From assembly GCA_900539345.1 (NCBI GenBank), contig UQBS01000024.1, forward strand, positions 1-40,614: a stretch of 40,614 nt of DNA. Direction: 5' to 3'. Shown one piece after another: positions 17,183-24,685 of the stretch. The translations under genes and the position numbers were made by a program. The notes beneath the pieces are model-generated. The model was not told the origin of the DNA, searched no databases, and worked only from the letters and a program-made list of their open reading frames with translations. The stretch's first letter is position 1, and each line of letters begins with the position of its first letter. This stretch comes from an uncultured Coriobacteriaceae bacterium (GTDB lineage: Bacteria; Actinomycetota; Coriobacteriia; Coriobacteriales; UMGS124).

Positions 17183-17286
17183 GCTATCCGTATCGCACAC
17201 TTTGGTGTATGCGATGCCCACGAGGTACCACACTATGCGCGGCTAAAGGCTATCCATGTCGCACGCTTTTGAGTATGTGATGACCC
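17183..17286. repeat. Tandem 34-bp direct repeats upstream of flavoprotein 1
   Basis: Two copies begin at 17183 and 17249, 66 bp apart. Both start GCTATCC and match at 28 of 34 positions. Each contains an inner dyad, TCGCA-N12-TGCGA in copy 1 and TCGCA-N12-TGTGA in copy 2. They sit between the sufB terminator and the flavoprotein 1 start, in a 452-bp gene-free gap. Paired binding sites for a regulator are the likeliest reading. Confidence 0.6.
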
Positions 17287-17363
17287 CTCTCTCGTGCTCT
17301 GCCGAATTGTCTTGAGAGGCGTTGTCCCACCACGGCCGACACCATCTCCGTCCACCACATACC

Positions 17364-17408
17364 AAAAAAGGCGCACCTGCGGGCCTCAAGCCCTGGCAGG
17401 TGCGCCTT
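17364..17408 (-). terminator. Rho-independent terminator of sufCB
   Basis: AAGGCGCACCTGC (17368-17380) and GCAGGTGCGCCTT (17396-17408) are a perfect 13-bp inverted repeat, extended by an inner GGGC/GCCC. On the minus strand six T residues follow the stem (17369-17364). Confidence 0.9.
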
Positions 17409-17440
17409 AGCACAAACGCGATTTCGCCCGCGGCGTTCTC

Positions 17441-18421
17441 TTAGCTCAGGAAGTCCTGGATGATCTGCTCCTCGGCCTCTTCCTCGGTGAGACCCAGGGT
17501 CATGAGCTTGATGATCTCCTCGCCGGCAATCTTGCCGATGGCAGCCTCGTGCACGAGCTGGGCGTCCTCGGAGTCGGCCTCGATGCCCGGGATAGCGCGG
17601 ACCTTGGCCTTGCCCATGAGGATGGCGTCGCACTGCACGTGACCGCGGCAGTCGGCAGCGCCGATGACCAGCGGGTTGAAGATCTGCTGCGAGTTGTCCT
17701 TGGCAACCGAGCGGCTGATGACCTGCACGGAGGAACCGTCGCCCTCCATGACGACCTTCATGTTGGAGGTCGCAGTCTGGTCGCCCGTGGTCATGAGCTT
17801 CTCGGTGAGGGTGAGCTTGCAGTTGGCGCCCAGGTAGCAGTCGGTGTCGCGCACGGTGCTCGAGACGCCCTCGATCTGCACGGTGAGCATCTCCATGGTG
17901 GAGCCGTCCTCCATGTGGACCTCGGTCACCGGGTTGAGAATGCGCGCACCCTCGCCCGAGCCCTCGCCGTAGTGCTTCTCGAGGTAGACGACGCGACTGT
18001 TCTTGCCCAGGAAGAAGCGGTGGATGCCGTCGTGCTGGGAGTCCTCGCAGCCGTCGTTATGCACGCCGCAGCCAGCAACGATGTACACGTCGGCACCCTC
18101 GCCGATGAAGAAGTCGTTGTACACCTTGTCGGTGAGGCCGCTCTCGGTGAGCACCACGGGGATGTGGAGCTGCTCACCCTGCGTGCCAGGGGCGACGTTG
18201 ATGTCGATGCCCGGCAGGTCCTCCTTCGTCGTGATGACGATGTTCTCGGAGTTCTGACGCGCCGCGAGGTGGCCGTCCTTGCGGATGTTGATGGCACCCG
18301 TGGTCTCGCCGGCCTTCATGTCGGCGATAATCTGAAGCATGTCGGAGGTGATGGAGTCAATCTCGCTCGCATCAAGGGCGCCCGCCTGGGCGGCCGTGGC
18401 CGTGTTCTGCTCTTCGCTCAT
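17441..18421 (-). CDS. sufB: SufB/SufD-family Fe-S scaffold protein (minimal type)
   Basis: A 326-residue SufB/SufD-family protein, much shorter than E. coli SufB (~495). It pairs with SufC to assemble iron-sulfur clusters in the cytoplasm. The C-terminal half has the parallel beta-helix core with family landmarks: CGVHNDGC, HYGEGSGEGARILNP, CRGHVQCDAILMGKAKVRAIPGIEA and LVHEAAIGKI. The late Glu/His element is kept, but where SufB has GxxCGAHT this protein reads GKAKVRAIP, so the catalytic Cys of proteobacterial SufB is missing. Other cysteines (CGVHNDGC, DTDCYLGANC, CRGHVQC) could be ligands. The ATG at 18421 lies 2 nt after the sufC stop, with GGAGG upstream. No sufD, sufS or sufU is adjacent, as in the SUF-like minimal system described from anaerobes and archaea. 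Confidence 0.88.
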   Translation of the reverse strand: MSEEQNTATAAQAGALDASEIDSITSDMLQIIADMKAGETTGAINIRKDGHLAARQNSENIVITTKEDLPGIDINVAPGTQGEQLHIPVVLTESGLTDKVYNDFFIGEGADVYIVAGCGVHNDGCEDSQHDGIHRFFLGKNSRVVYLEKHYGEGSGEGARILNPVTEVHMEDGSTMEMLTVQIEGVSSTVRDTDCYLGANCKLTLTEKLMTTGDQTATSNMKVVMEGDGSSVQVISRSVAKDNSQQIFNPLVIGAADCRGHVQCDAILMGKAKVRAIPGIEADSEDAQLVHEAAIGKIAGEEIIKLMTLGLTEEEAEEQIIQDFLS

Positions 18422-18423
18422 CT

Positions 18424-19218
18424 CTAATCCTCCGGATTCAGGGACCACTGGCCCAGCTCGGTGTCTACAGTGCCCAGGCCGCACGAGACGTTGGCGGCGT
18501 GGCGACGAATCATGAGGGTGGGGAACATCTCCTCGCGCGTGCCCTGGCGATCGACGCGGCCGTCCTTGATGACCACGATGTTGTCGGCGATGTCCATGAT
18601 GCGCTCCTGGTGCGAGATGATGACCAGGGCATGGTCGGGCTGGTCATCATGGAACTTCTGGAAGGTGCCGATGAGCCTGTCGAAGCTCCACAGGTCGATG
18701 CCGGCCTCGGGCTCGTCGAAGATGGCCAGGCGCGGGTTGCGCGCGAGCACCGTGGCGATCTCGATGCGCTTGAGCTCGCCGCCGGAGAGGCTCTTGTCCA
18801 CGTCGCGCATAAGGTAGTTGCTCGAGCACAGGCCCACGGCGCTCAGATACTCGTTGCACTCCTGAGCCGAAATCTTCTTGCCCGAGGCGAGCTTGAGAAG
18901 CTTGCGGACCTTCATGCCCTTGAAGCGGGCCGGCGCCTGGAAACCATAGCCGATGCCCATGCGAGCGCGCTCGTCGATGGTAGCTGCGGTGATGTCCTTG
19001 CCCTCAAAGACGATGCTACCCGACGTGGGCTTCTCGATGCCCATGATCAGGCGCGCGAGCGTGGACTTGCCGCCGCCGTTGGGGCCGGTGATGACCGTGA
19101 TTTTGCCGGCTTCGATGTTCAGCGACAGGTCGTCGATGATGCACCTGCCGGGAACGGGCTTTCCTGCGGCGTCGACGCCCGCCGGTGCCTCAAACGCGAT
19201 GTTCTCGAGTGTGAGCAT
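18424..19218 (-). CDS. sufC: SufC ATPase
   Basis: A 264-residue ABC-type ATPase that drives cluster assembly with SufB. Motifs visible are the Walker A GPNGGGKST (~45-53), ABC signature SLSGGELKRIEIA, Walker B LAIFDEPEAGIDLW and H-loop VIISHQERIM. These match SufC rather than importer ATPases: the EPEAGID form and the tight coupling to sufB are typical. The ATG at 19218 has AAGGAGGAG upstream. It is the first gene of a two-gene operon that ends at the terminator near 17364. Confidence 0.95.
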   Translation of the reverse strand: MLTLENIAFEAPAGVDAAGKPVPGRCIIDDLSLNIEAGKITVITGPNGGGKSTLARLIMGIEKPTSGSIVFEGKDITAATIDERARMGIGYGFQAPARFKGMKVRKLLKLASGKKISAQECNEYLSAVGLCSSNYLMRDVDKSLSGGELKRIEIATVLARNPRLAIFDEPEAGIDLWSFDRLIGTFQKFHDDQPDHALVIISHQERIMDIADNIVVIKDGRVDRQGTREEMFPTLMIRRHAANVSCGLGTVDTELGQWSLNPED

Positions 19219-19286
19219 CGCTCCTCCTTCTCCCTGATACTCCCAATCCCGCCTGCAGCACGTGGCCGCAGATCTTGATGGGGTTC

Positions 19287-19343
19287 AGTATAGGCGAAAA
19301 GGAGTTCAAATACCCGCAAGTCACTAGGATTTGTTTGGCAAAT
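19287..19343 (-). promoter_or_regulatory. Putative sufCB promoter region with palindrome
   Basis: On the minus strand a -10-like TATACT lies at 19292-19287, about 70 nt before sufC. The palindrome ATTTG-N5-CAAAT lies 37 bp upstream at 19329-19343. No good -35 is seen. The palindrome could be an operator for an Fe-S-responsive regulator, but it does not match one I can name. The rest of the 19219-19550 gap holds no gene. Confidence 0.35.
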
Positions 19344-19550
19344 TTTCCCAGCGGCCCCCAAAAACCGGCTCCATCTGACTTCCGTCCCTCGTCGCAGTAT
19401 GCCTATCAGACTGTCTACCTGGAAAAACGCTTGCCGTACGCATCCATTCCCTGCAAAGCCAGCTGCCGCGCAACTCGTGCGTTTCGCGCAAACCCCGCGC
19501 TCATGCAGGCCCATCAAGTGGCGCACGACCGTGAAGAAGCGACCAGCGAG

Positions 19551-20654
19551 CTACTTTGAAACCCGAGCGGTGCCCTCGGAGGCACACGGCTTCGCGGCAC
19601 GTTTGCGCTCGTACATCTGGACATCCGCGCGGCGCACGCATTCCCGCATGTCGTCCCCGGGCTCAAAATGGGCATGGCCGATTGACACGGTGGTCATCCA
19701 GGAATGCTCCGTATTCAAATCGGCAATCTTTTTGGCAAACGTCTCCTCAAGGGCGTCCACCCCCGCCATGTTGCGATGCAGAATGACACTGAACTCGTCA
19801 CCGCCTATACGGAAGCAGTTACCGTCATGCCCGTACACGTCGTAAATAGCCTTGGCAACGGCGACAAGGCACTCATCGCCCACATCGTGACCGTGCTTGT
19901 CGTTCACGCTTTTGAAGTCGTCGACATCGAAGAAGATTATCTCCACCGAGTCGCAGAGGTTCGCAAGGCGAGCCGTGTAACTTTGCCTGTTAAACAGACA
20001 TGTAAGAGCATCGGTCTGCTGGACAAACAGACAGTAAAGCATATAGAAAAAGATTCCGCACACGGTGAGTGTGGCCCAAACCATCAAGACAGAGGTATCA
20101 ATGACGTTCACAATGATTGCGGCAGCAACAAAAGCGAGGACAAGCCAAGGAATGTAACGGACGCGCATCTCAAGCCGGGTGAGATAATGCATCGTCTCCC
20201 GCATGACATAGATTGCAACAGCGCCGTACGTGGCGATGTACAGTGGATACAGAGGCCCCCTGGAAAAGGCAGCATTGCCGTCGACGACGAAGACGAGTCC
20301 TGAGCAGGACAAGGCCAGCTGTACAGCCGCGTGCACTCCGGCGACGATAAACGCCATCCGCACATACTTGCTTTTCTCATTGATAAAGGCGGCAGAGACC
20401 GCAATGGGCGCGAAGAGAGCGCACGCGTAATCGAGCGCCTGCGCTATGCACATGATGGGGCGAGCAAACGCGCCGGCACCATCAAACCATACAGTGAGGA
20501 ACTCAGAGGTTGAGCCCACGATAATGCCAGCAAATGCAAGCGTGAACAGGCGCTGCACGCGGCGCGGAAGCACGACATTGGCGCGCACCATGGCAATAGC
20601 GATGAGTGACGCGAAGAGCACGAAAGCTTTAACGTACAGGTAGTACTTATCCAT
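19551..20654 (-). CDS. Membrane-bound diguanylate cyclase (GGDEF)
   Basis: A ~367-residue protein with about seven hydrophobic helices in the first ~205 residues, followed by a GGDEF domain that should make cyclic di-GMP. Catalytic motifs are intact: IIFFDVDDFKSVNDKHGHDVGD and FRIGGDEFSV. No RxxD inhibitory site is evident. The membrane part may sense a ligand or membrane state. The ATG at 20654 follows GGTGGGAG closely; a GTG 9 nt earlier is an alternative. A -10-like TATACT lies at 20693-20688 on the minus strand. It is not clearly cotranscribed with its neighbours. No EAL or PilZ gene is in the window. Confidence 0.9.
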   Translation of the reverse strand: MDKYYLYVKAFVLFASLIAIAMVRANVVLPRRVQRLFTLAFAGIIVGSTSEFLTVWFDGAGAFARPIMCIAQALDYACALFAPIAVSAAFINEKSKYVRMAFIVAGVHAAVQLALSCSGLVFVVDGNAAFSRGPLYPLYIATYGAVAIYVMRETMHYLTRLEMRVRYIPWLVLAFVAAAIIVNVIDTSVLMVWATLTVCGIFFYMLYCLFVQQTDALTCLFNRQSYTARLANLCDSVEIIFFDVDDFKSVNDKHGHDVGDECLVAVAKAIYDVYGHDGNCFRIGGDEFSVILHRNMAGVDALEETFAKKIADLNTEHSWMTTVSIGHAHFEPGDDMRECVRRADVQMYERKRAAKPCASEGTARVSK

Positions 20655-20940
20655 AACTCCCACCGCGATGCCGACAAATTGTCTATCAGTATAGTACGCC
20701 GCGCGGCATCGCCCGGTGCGGTCAACGCATTGTAAAATGACTCAGGGCGAAAAGAGTGGACGCACAATCTAATTGGCGACCGCAGATTCTCTCACTGGGC
20801 CGCAAGCACACCCACTCGATGCCGCCGATACCCAAGACAGTTGCATACGGCGGCAACGTGCATGAATAAAACTACACCCAAACGCAAAGCATCTCCAGGC
20901 ATGCCATGCCACACCACGGGCATGACAAATCTGTAAACAC

Positions 20941-21009
20941 TTGGTTACATTGTATCAATCAATGCATGCATGCAGACGCTTCGAACCAACTGATACCAAT
21001 CTGTACCAA
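20941..21009. repeat. 69-bp imperfect inverted repeat with central palindrome
   Basis: The left arm (20941-20957, from TTGGTTACATT to GTATCA) and right arm (20991-21009) are inverted copies apart from three small gaps, with about 16 paired bases. The perfect palindrome TGCATGCATGCA (20963-20974) lies between them. It sits in a 680-bp gene-free gap (20655-21334) that otherwise holds only the hairpins near 21121-21303. It may be an operator, recombination site or structured RNA; I cannot tell which. Confidence 0.45.
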
Positions 21010-21120
21010 AATACGCAAGCCAAAGCGGTAGCGCCCGCCCCTCGAGGCCGTAACACACATCCTCGGATGGACACAGGCGAGAATATCGTTCCTTTGCTCG
21101 GGCAGACACATGTGCGTGAC

Positions 21121-21178
21121 GCCCCCGCTCGGGAGCACACCAAAAAGCGGGGCGCCCCTGTGGAGACCACAGCAACAC
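21121..21178. repeat. Degenerate copy of the terminator block
   Basis: GCCCCCGCT, then CAAAAAGCGGGGCGCCCCT, repeats the layout seen at 21251-21288 some 130 bp away. A small palindrome, CTGTGG-TCT-CCACAG on the minus strand, adjoins it. It looks like a partial duplication of the terminator region and may act as a backup terminator. Confidence 0.4.
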
Positions 21179-21268
21179 TCGCACTAAAAACGTAGATAGC
21201 CACGTGATGACGGCGCCCACATGCGCGCGGGCGCGCGAACATGCCCTACGGCCCCCGCTTACCTGCAC

Positions 21269-21303
21269 AAAAAAGCGGGGGCGCCCCTACGGCACCCCCG
21301 CCA
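21269..21303 (-). terminator. Rho-independent terminator of the NifX-family gene
   Basis: On the minus strand GCGGGGGTGCC pairs with GGCGCCCCCGC (11 bp, one G-U pair, 5-nt loop), then TTTTTTGTG follows. It lies about 30 nt after the stop codon. Confidence 0.85.
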
Positions 21304-21334
21304 ACATGCGTATTGGGCTTCGGACTCCAGCGTC

Positions 21335-21697
21335 TTAGTGCACGCAGGCCTGGTCGAGCCTCATCGGACGCAGGTCGCCGGCGATGAACTTGTCGATGGC
21401 GGCACCCACCGTGGGGGCCATGGCATCGATGTACACCGAGGCGCCGTTCTGCGTGAACGCACGGAACGGGGGCTGACCCATGCCGAGCACGACGATGGCG
21501 TCAATGCCCAGGCTGAGCGCGTACTGGATGACGCCGCCGCAGCCATGCTCATCATGGTCGACGTTCTTGAAGACCTCGACCTTCTCCACCTTGCCATCTT
21601 CAATCGTGGCGATGGTGAAGTAGGGCGAATGCCCGAAGTGACCGCTGCGCGTGCTCTCGAGGCCCTGGTCAGTATCGCTGGGAACCGCAACCCTCAT
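21335..21697 (-). CDS. NifX/NifB-family (dinitrogenase Fe-Mo cofactor biosynthesis-like) protein
   Basis: A 120-residue cytoplasmic protein of the NifX/NafY/NifB C-terminal family, which binds metal-sulfur cofactors or precursors. It starts MRVAVPSDTDQGLESTRSGHFGHSPYF, the usual first strand and Ser/Gly/His loop. It continues with VDHDEHGCGGVIQYALSLGIDAIVVLGMG and ends in CVH. His and Cys in HDEHGCGG and the final CVH are plausible metal ligands. No nitrogenase genes are present, so the role is likely metal or Fe-S handling (inference). The ATG at 21697 has GAAGGAGAT upstream. It is 118 nt downstream of the ArsR gene on the same strand and may be cotranscribed with it. Confidence 0.87.
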   Translation of the reverse strand: MRVAVPSDTDQGLESTRSGHFGHSPYFTIATIEDGKVEKVEVFKNVDHDEHGCGGVIQYALSLGIDAIVVLGMGQPPFRAFTQNGASVYIDAMAPTVGAAIDKFIAGDLRPMRLDQACVH

Positions 21698-21716
21698 GTG
21701 AATCTCCTTCTCCGTT

Positions 21717-21736
21717 GTGCGACGGTGAAGTCGCAC
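21717..21736 (-). promoter_or_regulatory. Leader hairpin before the NifX-family gene
   Basis: GTGCGAC and GTCGCAC form a perfect 7-bp stem with a 6-nt loop, ending 19 nt upstream of the start codon. There is no U-run, so it is not a simple terminator. It could tune expression between the ArsR and NifX-family genes. Confidence 0.35.
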
Positions 21737-21815
21737 TCTCCGTATAGAACAGCCCCCGGTCCTTCGCAGGGAACCGGCAGGCTGCAAGAGCCCAATCTAC
21801 CTCGGACGACAACCC

Positions 21816-22169
21816 CTACTTGTCCTCGCTGCCCGCAACGCTCGTGCACCTGCAACCCTCGCAGAAGGCACAACGTGGCTGCCCCTGACAATCGCAGGCC
21901 GTACGCGTGAGGCCGATCCACTCGCTGACCTGGTCACGCACCTGCGCCAACACCGTCTCGTCCACCATGTAGTGCACGTGACGACAGTGGCGCACGGCAG
22001 TCACAAGCCCGCAGTCTTTAAGCTGCCCCATATGCTGCGACACCGCCGCCTCGCTGATGCCGAGCGCCTGGGCGAGCGAACGGGGGCAGTGATGTCGTTC
22101 GAGCAGCAGCAAGAACATTTTGAACCGCGTGGGGTCGCCAAGTGCCTTTGCGACCTTGCACATGTCCAT
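21816..22169 (-). CDS. ArsR/SmtB-family regulator with cysteine-rich tail
   Basis: A 117-residue winged-helix repressor. The core is typical: KALGDPTRFKMFLLLLERHHCP, RSLAQALGISEAAVSQHMGQLKDCGLV as the recognition region, and the wing VRHCRHVHYMVDE. The C-terminus carries six clustered cysteines, C-x-C-x5-C-x2-C-x2-C-x-C, after ~residue 90, with further Cys in the core. This suggests sensing of metal, metalloid or an Fe-S/redox signal. The ATG at 22169 has GGGAGGGGAGG upstream. Two matching palindromes precede it, one overlapping its -35 box, which supports autorepression. The downstream NifX-family gene is a likely target. Confidence 0.92.
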   Translation of the reverse strand: MDMCKVAKALGDPTRFKMFLLLLERHHCPRSLAQALGISEAAVSQHMGQLKDCGLVTAVRHCRHVHYMVDETVLAQVRDQVSEWIGLTRTACDCQGQPRCAFCEGCRCTSVAGSEDK

Positions 22170-22214
22170 CGAGCTGCCTCCCCTCCCAATGACTCCCGGC
22201 GTTTCACGCGTCAA

Positions 22215-22283
22215 TTAAGCAATCGCTTAACCAACAAGGACAAAACACACTCTACGCCTGTTTTTGCTTAAGTCAATACTTAA
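22215..22283 (-). promoter_or_regulatory. ArsR promoter with two 6-4-6 operators
   Basis: Two perfect palindromes share the form TTAAGY-N4-RCTTAA: TTAAGCAATCGCTTAA (22215-22230) and TTAAGTCAATACTTAA (22268-22283), 53 bp apart. The minus-strand promoter reads TTGACT (22276-22271), 16-bp spacer, TAGAGT (22254-22249). The distal operator therefore contains the -35 box and the proximal one lies in the leader. This is a classic autorepression layout. Confidence 0.8.
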
Positions 22284-22378
22284 TTATTGCAATCTCATCG
22301 AATGTCGCAAGGGGGTTCGCCAGCGGCGAAGCGCGCGTACGGAGCGCACGGCGGCGGCAATGAGCCCAAAAAGCCCAA

Positions 22379-22506
22379 AAGTATGCGTTATACCTTCCCA
22401 AAAAAGCGTTTCTGCCCGACATCCAACAAATCATGCCAGCATTACCCCAGGTAGATGAGGCGTGGCTCTGCAGGCACAGCGTCCTTGACAACTATAACGC
22501 ATACTT
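22379..22506. repeat. 128-bp segment bounded by perfect 14-bp inverted repeats
   Basis: AAGTATGCGTTATA (22379-22392) and TATAACGCATACTT (22493-22506) are exact inverted copies. The 100 bp between them has no convincing gene. No target-site duplication is obvious. It lies in the gene-free gap 22170-22669, upstream of the ArsR operators. It could be a MITE-like element or a pair of looping operator sites. Confidence 0.55.
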
Positions 22507-22581
22507 ATGCCGCTTTCGGGACATAGACCCCCTCCACGTCGGCAGATCGGCGGCCGAAGGTCACCGCAAGGGCTCAAACGT

Positions 22582-22625
22582 ACAAGGCCGCCGCACCCGG
22601 TGATTTCCGGGCACGGCGGCCTTGT
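22582..22625 (-). terminator. Terminator hairpin of flavoprotein 2
   Basis: ACAAGGCCGCCG (22582-22593) and CGGCGGCCTTGT (22614-22625) form a perfect 12-bp stem, extended by an inner CCCGG/CCGGG. On the minus strand TACGTTTG follows, so the U-run is weak. Confidence 0.7.
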
Positions 22626-22669
22626 TGGAGCCTATCGCTATCTAGAACTTGCCTCGCACAACACGTTTC

Positions 22670-24685
22670 TTAAAGAGCAGCGCCCTCGAGAGCAGCGTCA
22701 ACGGCGTCCTTGATAGCCTTGGAGGTGATGGTGGCACCGGAGACGGTGTCGACACCCTCGGTGCCGTTGGCGGCGATGATGGCACCGGGGATCTCGGCGA
22801 TGGCCTTGGTGCCGATGCCGTCGGTCTCGGAGTTGTCGCCAACCTCGACGGCGGTGATGACGCCACCCTCGACGGTCACGGTCACAGGCACGCTACCGCC
22901 GATGCCCTTGCCGTCACCCTCATAGGTGCCGTCGGCCCACTTGGCCTCAGCGTCAGAAGCAACGGAGTCGCGGGCCTTCTCCTCGGAAGAGCCGGCAGCC
23001 TGAGCGGCAGCGGCCTCCTCGGCGGCCTTGGCGGCAGCGATGCTGATAGCCTCGGCGGCCTCGTTGTCAGCGGCGATGACGTCGGCAGCCAGCGGCACGT
23101 TGCCGCCCAGGGCAGCCGTGGCGGCGTTGGTGCCGGCGATGCGACCGAACACGGTGTAGCCGCTCATGACGCACCAGTAGTCGCCCTCCATGATGCCGCC
23201 GGCAGCGCCGGGCACGGCCCACAGGCCGTCCATGGGACGGTCGTCGTAGCCGATGGCCTGGGAGTTGACGTCAATCTTGATGCCGCCGAAGGTGCCCATA
23301 ACGCCGGCAACGACGGGGATGCAGTAGAAGGGCGGGGTGGTCAGGGGCACGCCGGACTTCACGGGCACGTCGAGATTGCCGGTCGCACCGTTGGCGATGG
23401 CGTCGTTCCACTCGTTGGCCGTGCGCAGGAAGGCGTTTGCGTTGAACTTGTCGCCGGAGACAGTCTCGGTCTGGACCTTGGTGGCCAGTTCCTCGAGGGT
23501 GTCGGCCTGGACGACGGTGGCACCGTGCTCGCGCAGCCACTCGACGCGATCGCCTCCCACAACGGCAGCGTTGCAGTAAGCGGTCTCAACCATGGTCTGG
23601 TGAGCGGCCTCGTCGAAGAAGAGGTAGGCGCGGGCGTAGAACTGCTGCATGATCTCCTGGTTGACCAGGGAGGAGGTGAGGCCCTCGTTCACGAAGCGCT
23701 TGCCGTCGCAGTTGACGTACACGCCGAGGGTCTGGATGGCGTGAACCGTGGCGCCATAGTAGGCCATGTGCACGTCGTCGATGTTCTCGCACGCCTCGTA
23801 GGCCTCGGGCGTGTCATAGGTGCAGTAGCTGGTCTGGGGCCAGGGCTGGGGGTGACCATAGTAGGAGCCGAAGCTCTTGGAGAGCTTGGCGCCGGCCTTC
23901 TCGGCCATGATGATGCCCGCGCCGTCGAGGTAAGGCACGCACTGGGCCTGGGAGATGTCGGCGTGACGGCCCAGATAACGGGTCATCATCTCCTTGTTGC
24001 ACTGGAAGCCGCCGGTGGCGATGATGACCTGCTTGGCGCCGATGGTGATCTTGTTGCCCTCAGCGTCGGTGCACACGATGCCGCAAGGCTTGCCGGCCTC
24101 GTCGCAGATGAGGTCGGTGGCGCGGGTCAGGAGCAGCGTGGTGCCGCCCTTGTCGTTGAAGATCTGGCCGAACTGCTGCAGGTACTCGTCGGTGTAGGAC
24201 TTGGAGCCCTGCTCGGCGGGACGACGGCCACCCATCCACAGGTAGGAGCTGCCGGGAGCGAGCTGCTCGACGGTGAGGCCCAGACCGCTGATCCAGTCGA
24301 CAGTCTCCTCCCAGTTCACAATCATGGCCTTGCCCAGGTCGGGATCGGACAGCGGGACCTTGGCGTAAACGGCCTTCCAGTCGATGCCGAAGCGCGGGCC
24401 AAGGGCGCCGGCGGCGAAACGAGAGGTGCCGCCCACGTGGCCGGAGGCCTCAACGAGGATAGTCTGGGCGCCAGCCTCGACGGAGGCGACGGCGGCAGCC
24501 AGGCCGCCGATACCGGCGCCGGCGACAACGACGTCGCACGTGTAGGTGTAGCCGCCCTCGGGCTCGGCAGCTGCCTCGTCGGCCTGGGCCTGCTTGACGG
24601 CGACCGTGCCGGCAACGGCGCTGATGCCGGCGACGGCGCCTGCGCCCATGAGGAAGTTGCGGCGGGAAGAAGCGGTGTCGATCAT
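22670..24685 (-). CDS. Tat-exported flavoprotein with C-terminal FMN-binding domain (flavoprotein 2)
   Basis: A 671-residue exported reductase of the fumarate/urocanate reductase-like superfamily. The Tat signal is SSRRNFLMGAGAVAG (~7-21). The FAD motif is CDVVVAGAGIGGLAAAV (~50-66). The catalytic region has KRFVNEGLTSSLVNQ, which keeps RFVNE but lacks the Arg expected four residues later. GTFGGIKID replaces the usual H-x-GG-I element. An Ala/Glu-rich linker leads to an FMN_bind domain (~575-671) ending in DTVSGATITS, where Thr ~652 would carry FMN added by ApbE-type transferase. The ATG at 24685 has AAGGAGG upstream. It is the gene after LuxR regulator 2 on the same strand, with a gap of 362 bp. 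Electrons probably pass from FMN to FAD to an unknown organic acceptor. Confidence 0.9.
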   Translation of the reverse strand: MIDTASSRRNFLMGAGAVAGISAVAGTVAVKQAQADEAAAEPEGGYTYTCDVVVAGAGIGGLAAAVASVEAGAQTILVEASGHVGGTSRFAAGALGPRFGIDWKAVYAKVPLSDPDLGKAMIVNWEETVDWISGLGLTVEQLAPGSSYLWMGGRRPAEQGSKSYTDEYLQQFGQIFNDKGGTTLLLTRATDLICDEAGKPCGIVCTDAEGNKITIGAKQVIIATGGFQCNKEMMTRYLGRHADISQAQCVPYLDGAGIIMAEKAGAKLSKSFGSYYGHPQPWPQTSYCTYDTPEAYEACENIDDVHMAYYGATVHAIQTLGVYVNCDGKRFVNEGLTSSLVNQEIMQQFYARAYLFFDEAAHQTMVETAYCNAAVVGGDRVEWLREHGATVVQADTLEELATKVQTETVSGDKFNANAFLRTANEWNDAIANGATGNLDVPVKSGVPLTTPPFYCIPVVAGVMGTFGGIKIDVNSQAIGYDDRPMDGLWAVPGAAGGIMEGDYWCVMSGYTVFGRIAGTNAATAALGGNVPLAADVIAADNEAAEAISIAAAKAAEEAAAAQAAGSSEEKARDSVASDAEAKWADGTYEGDGKGIGGSVPVTVTVEGGVITAVEVGDNSETDGIGTKAIAEIPGAIIAANGTEGVDTVSGATITSKAIKDAVDAALEGAAL

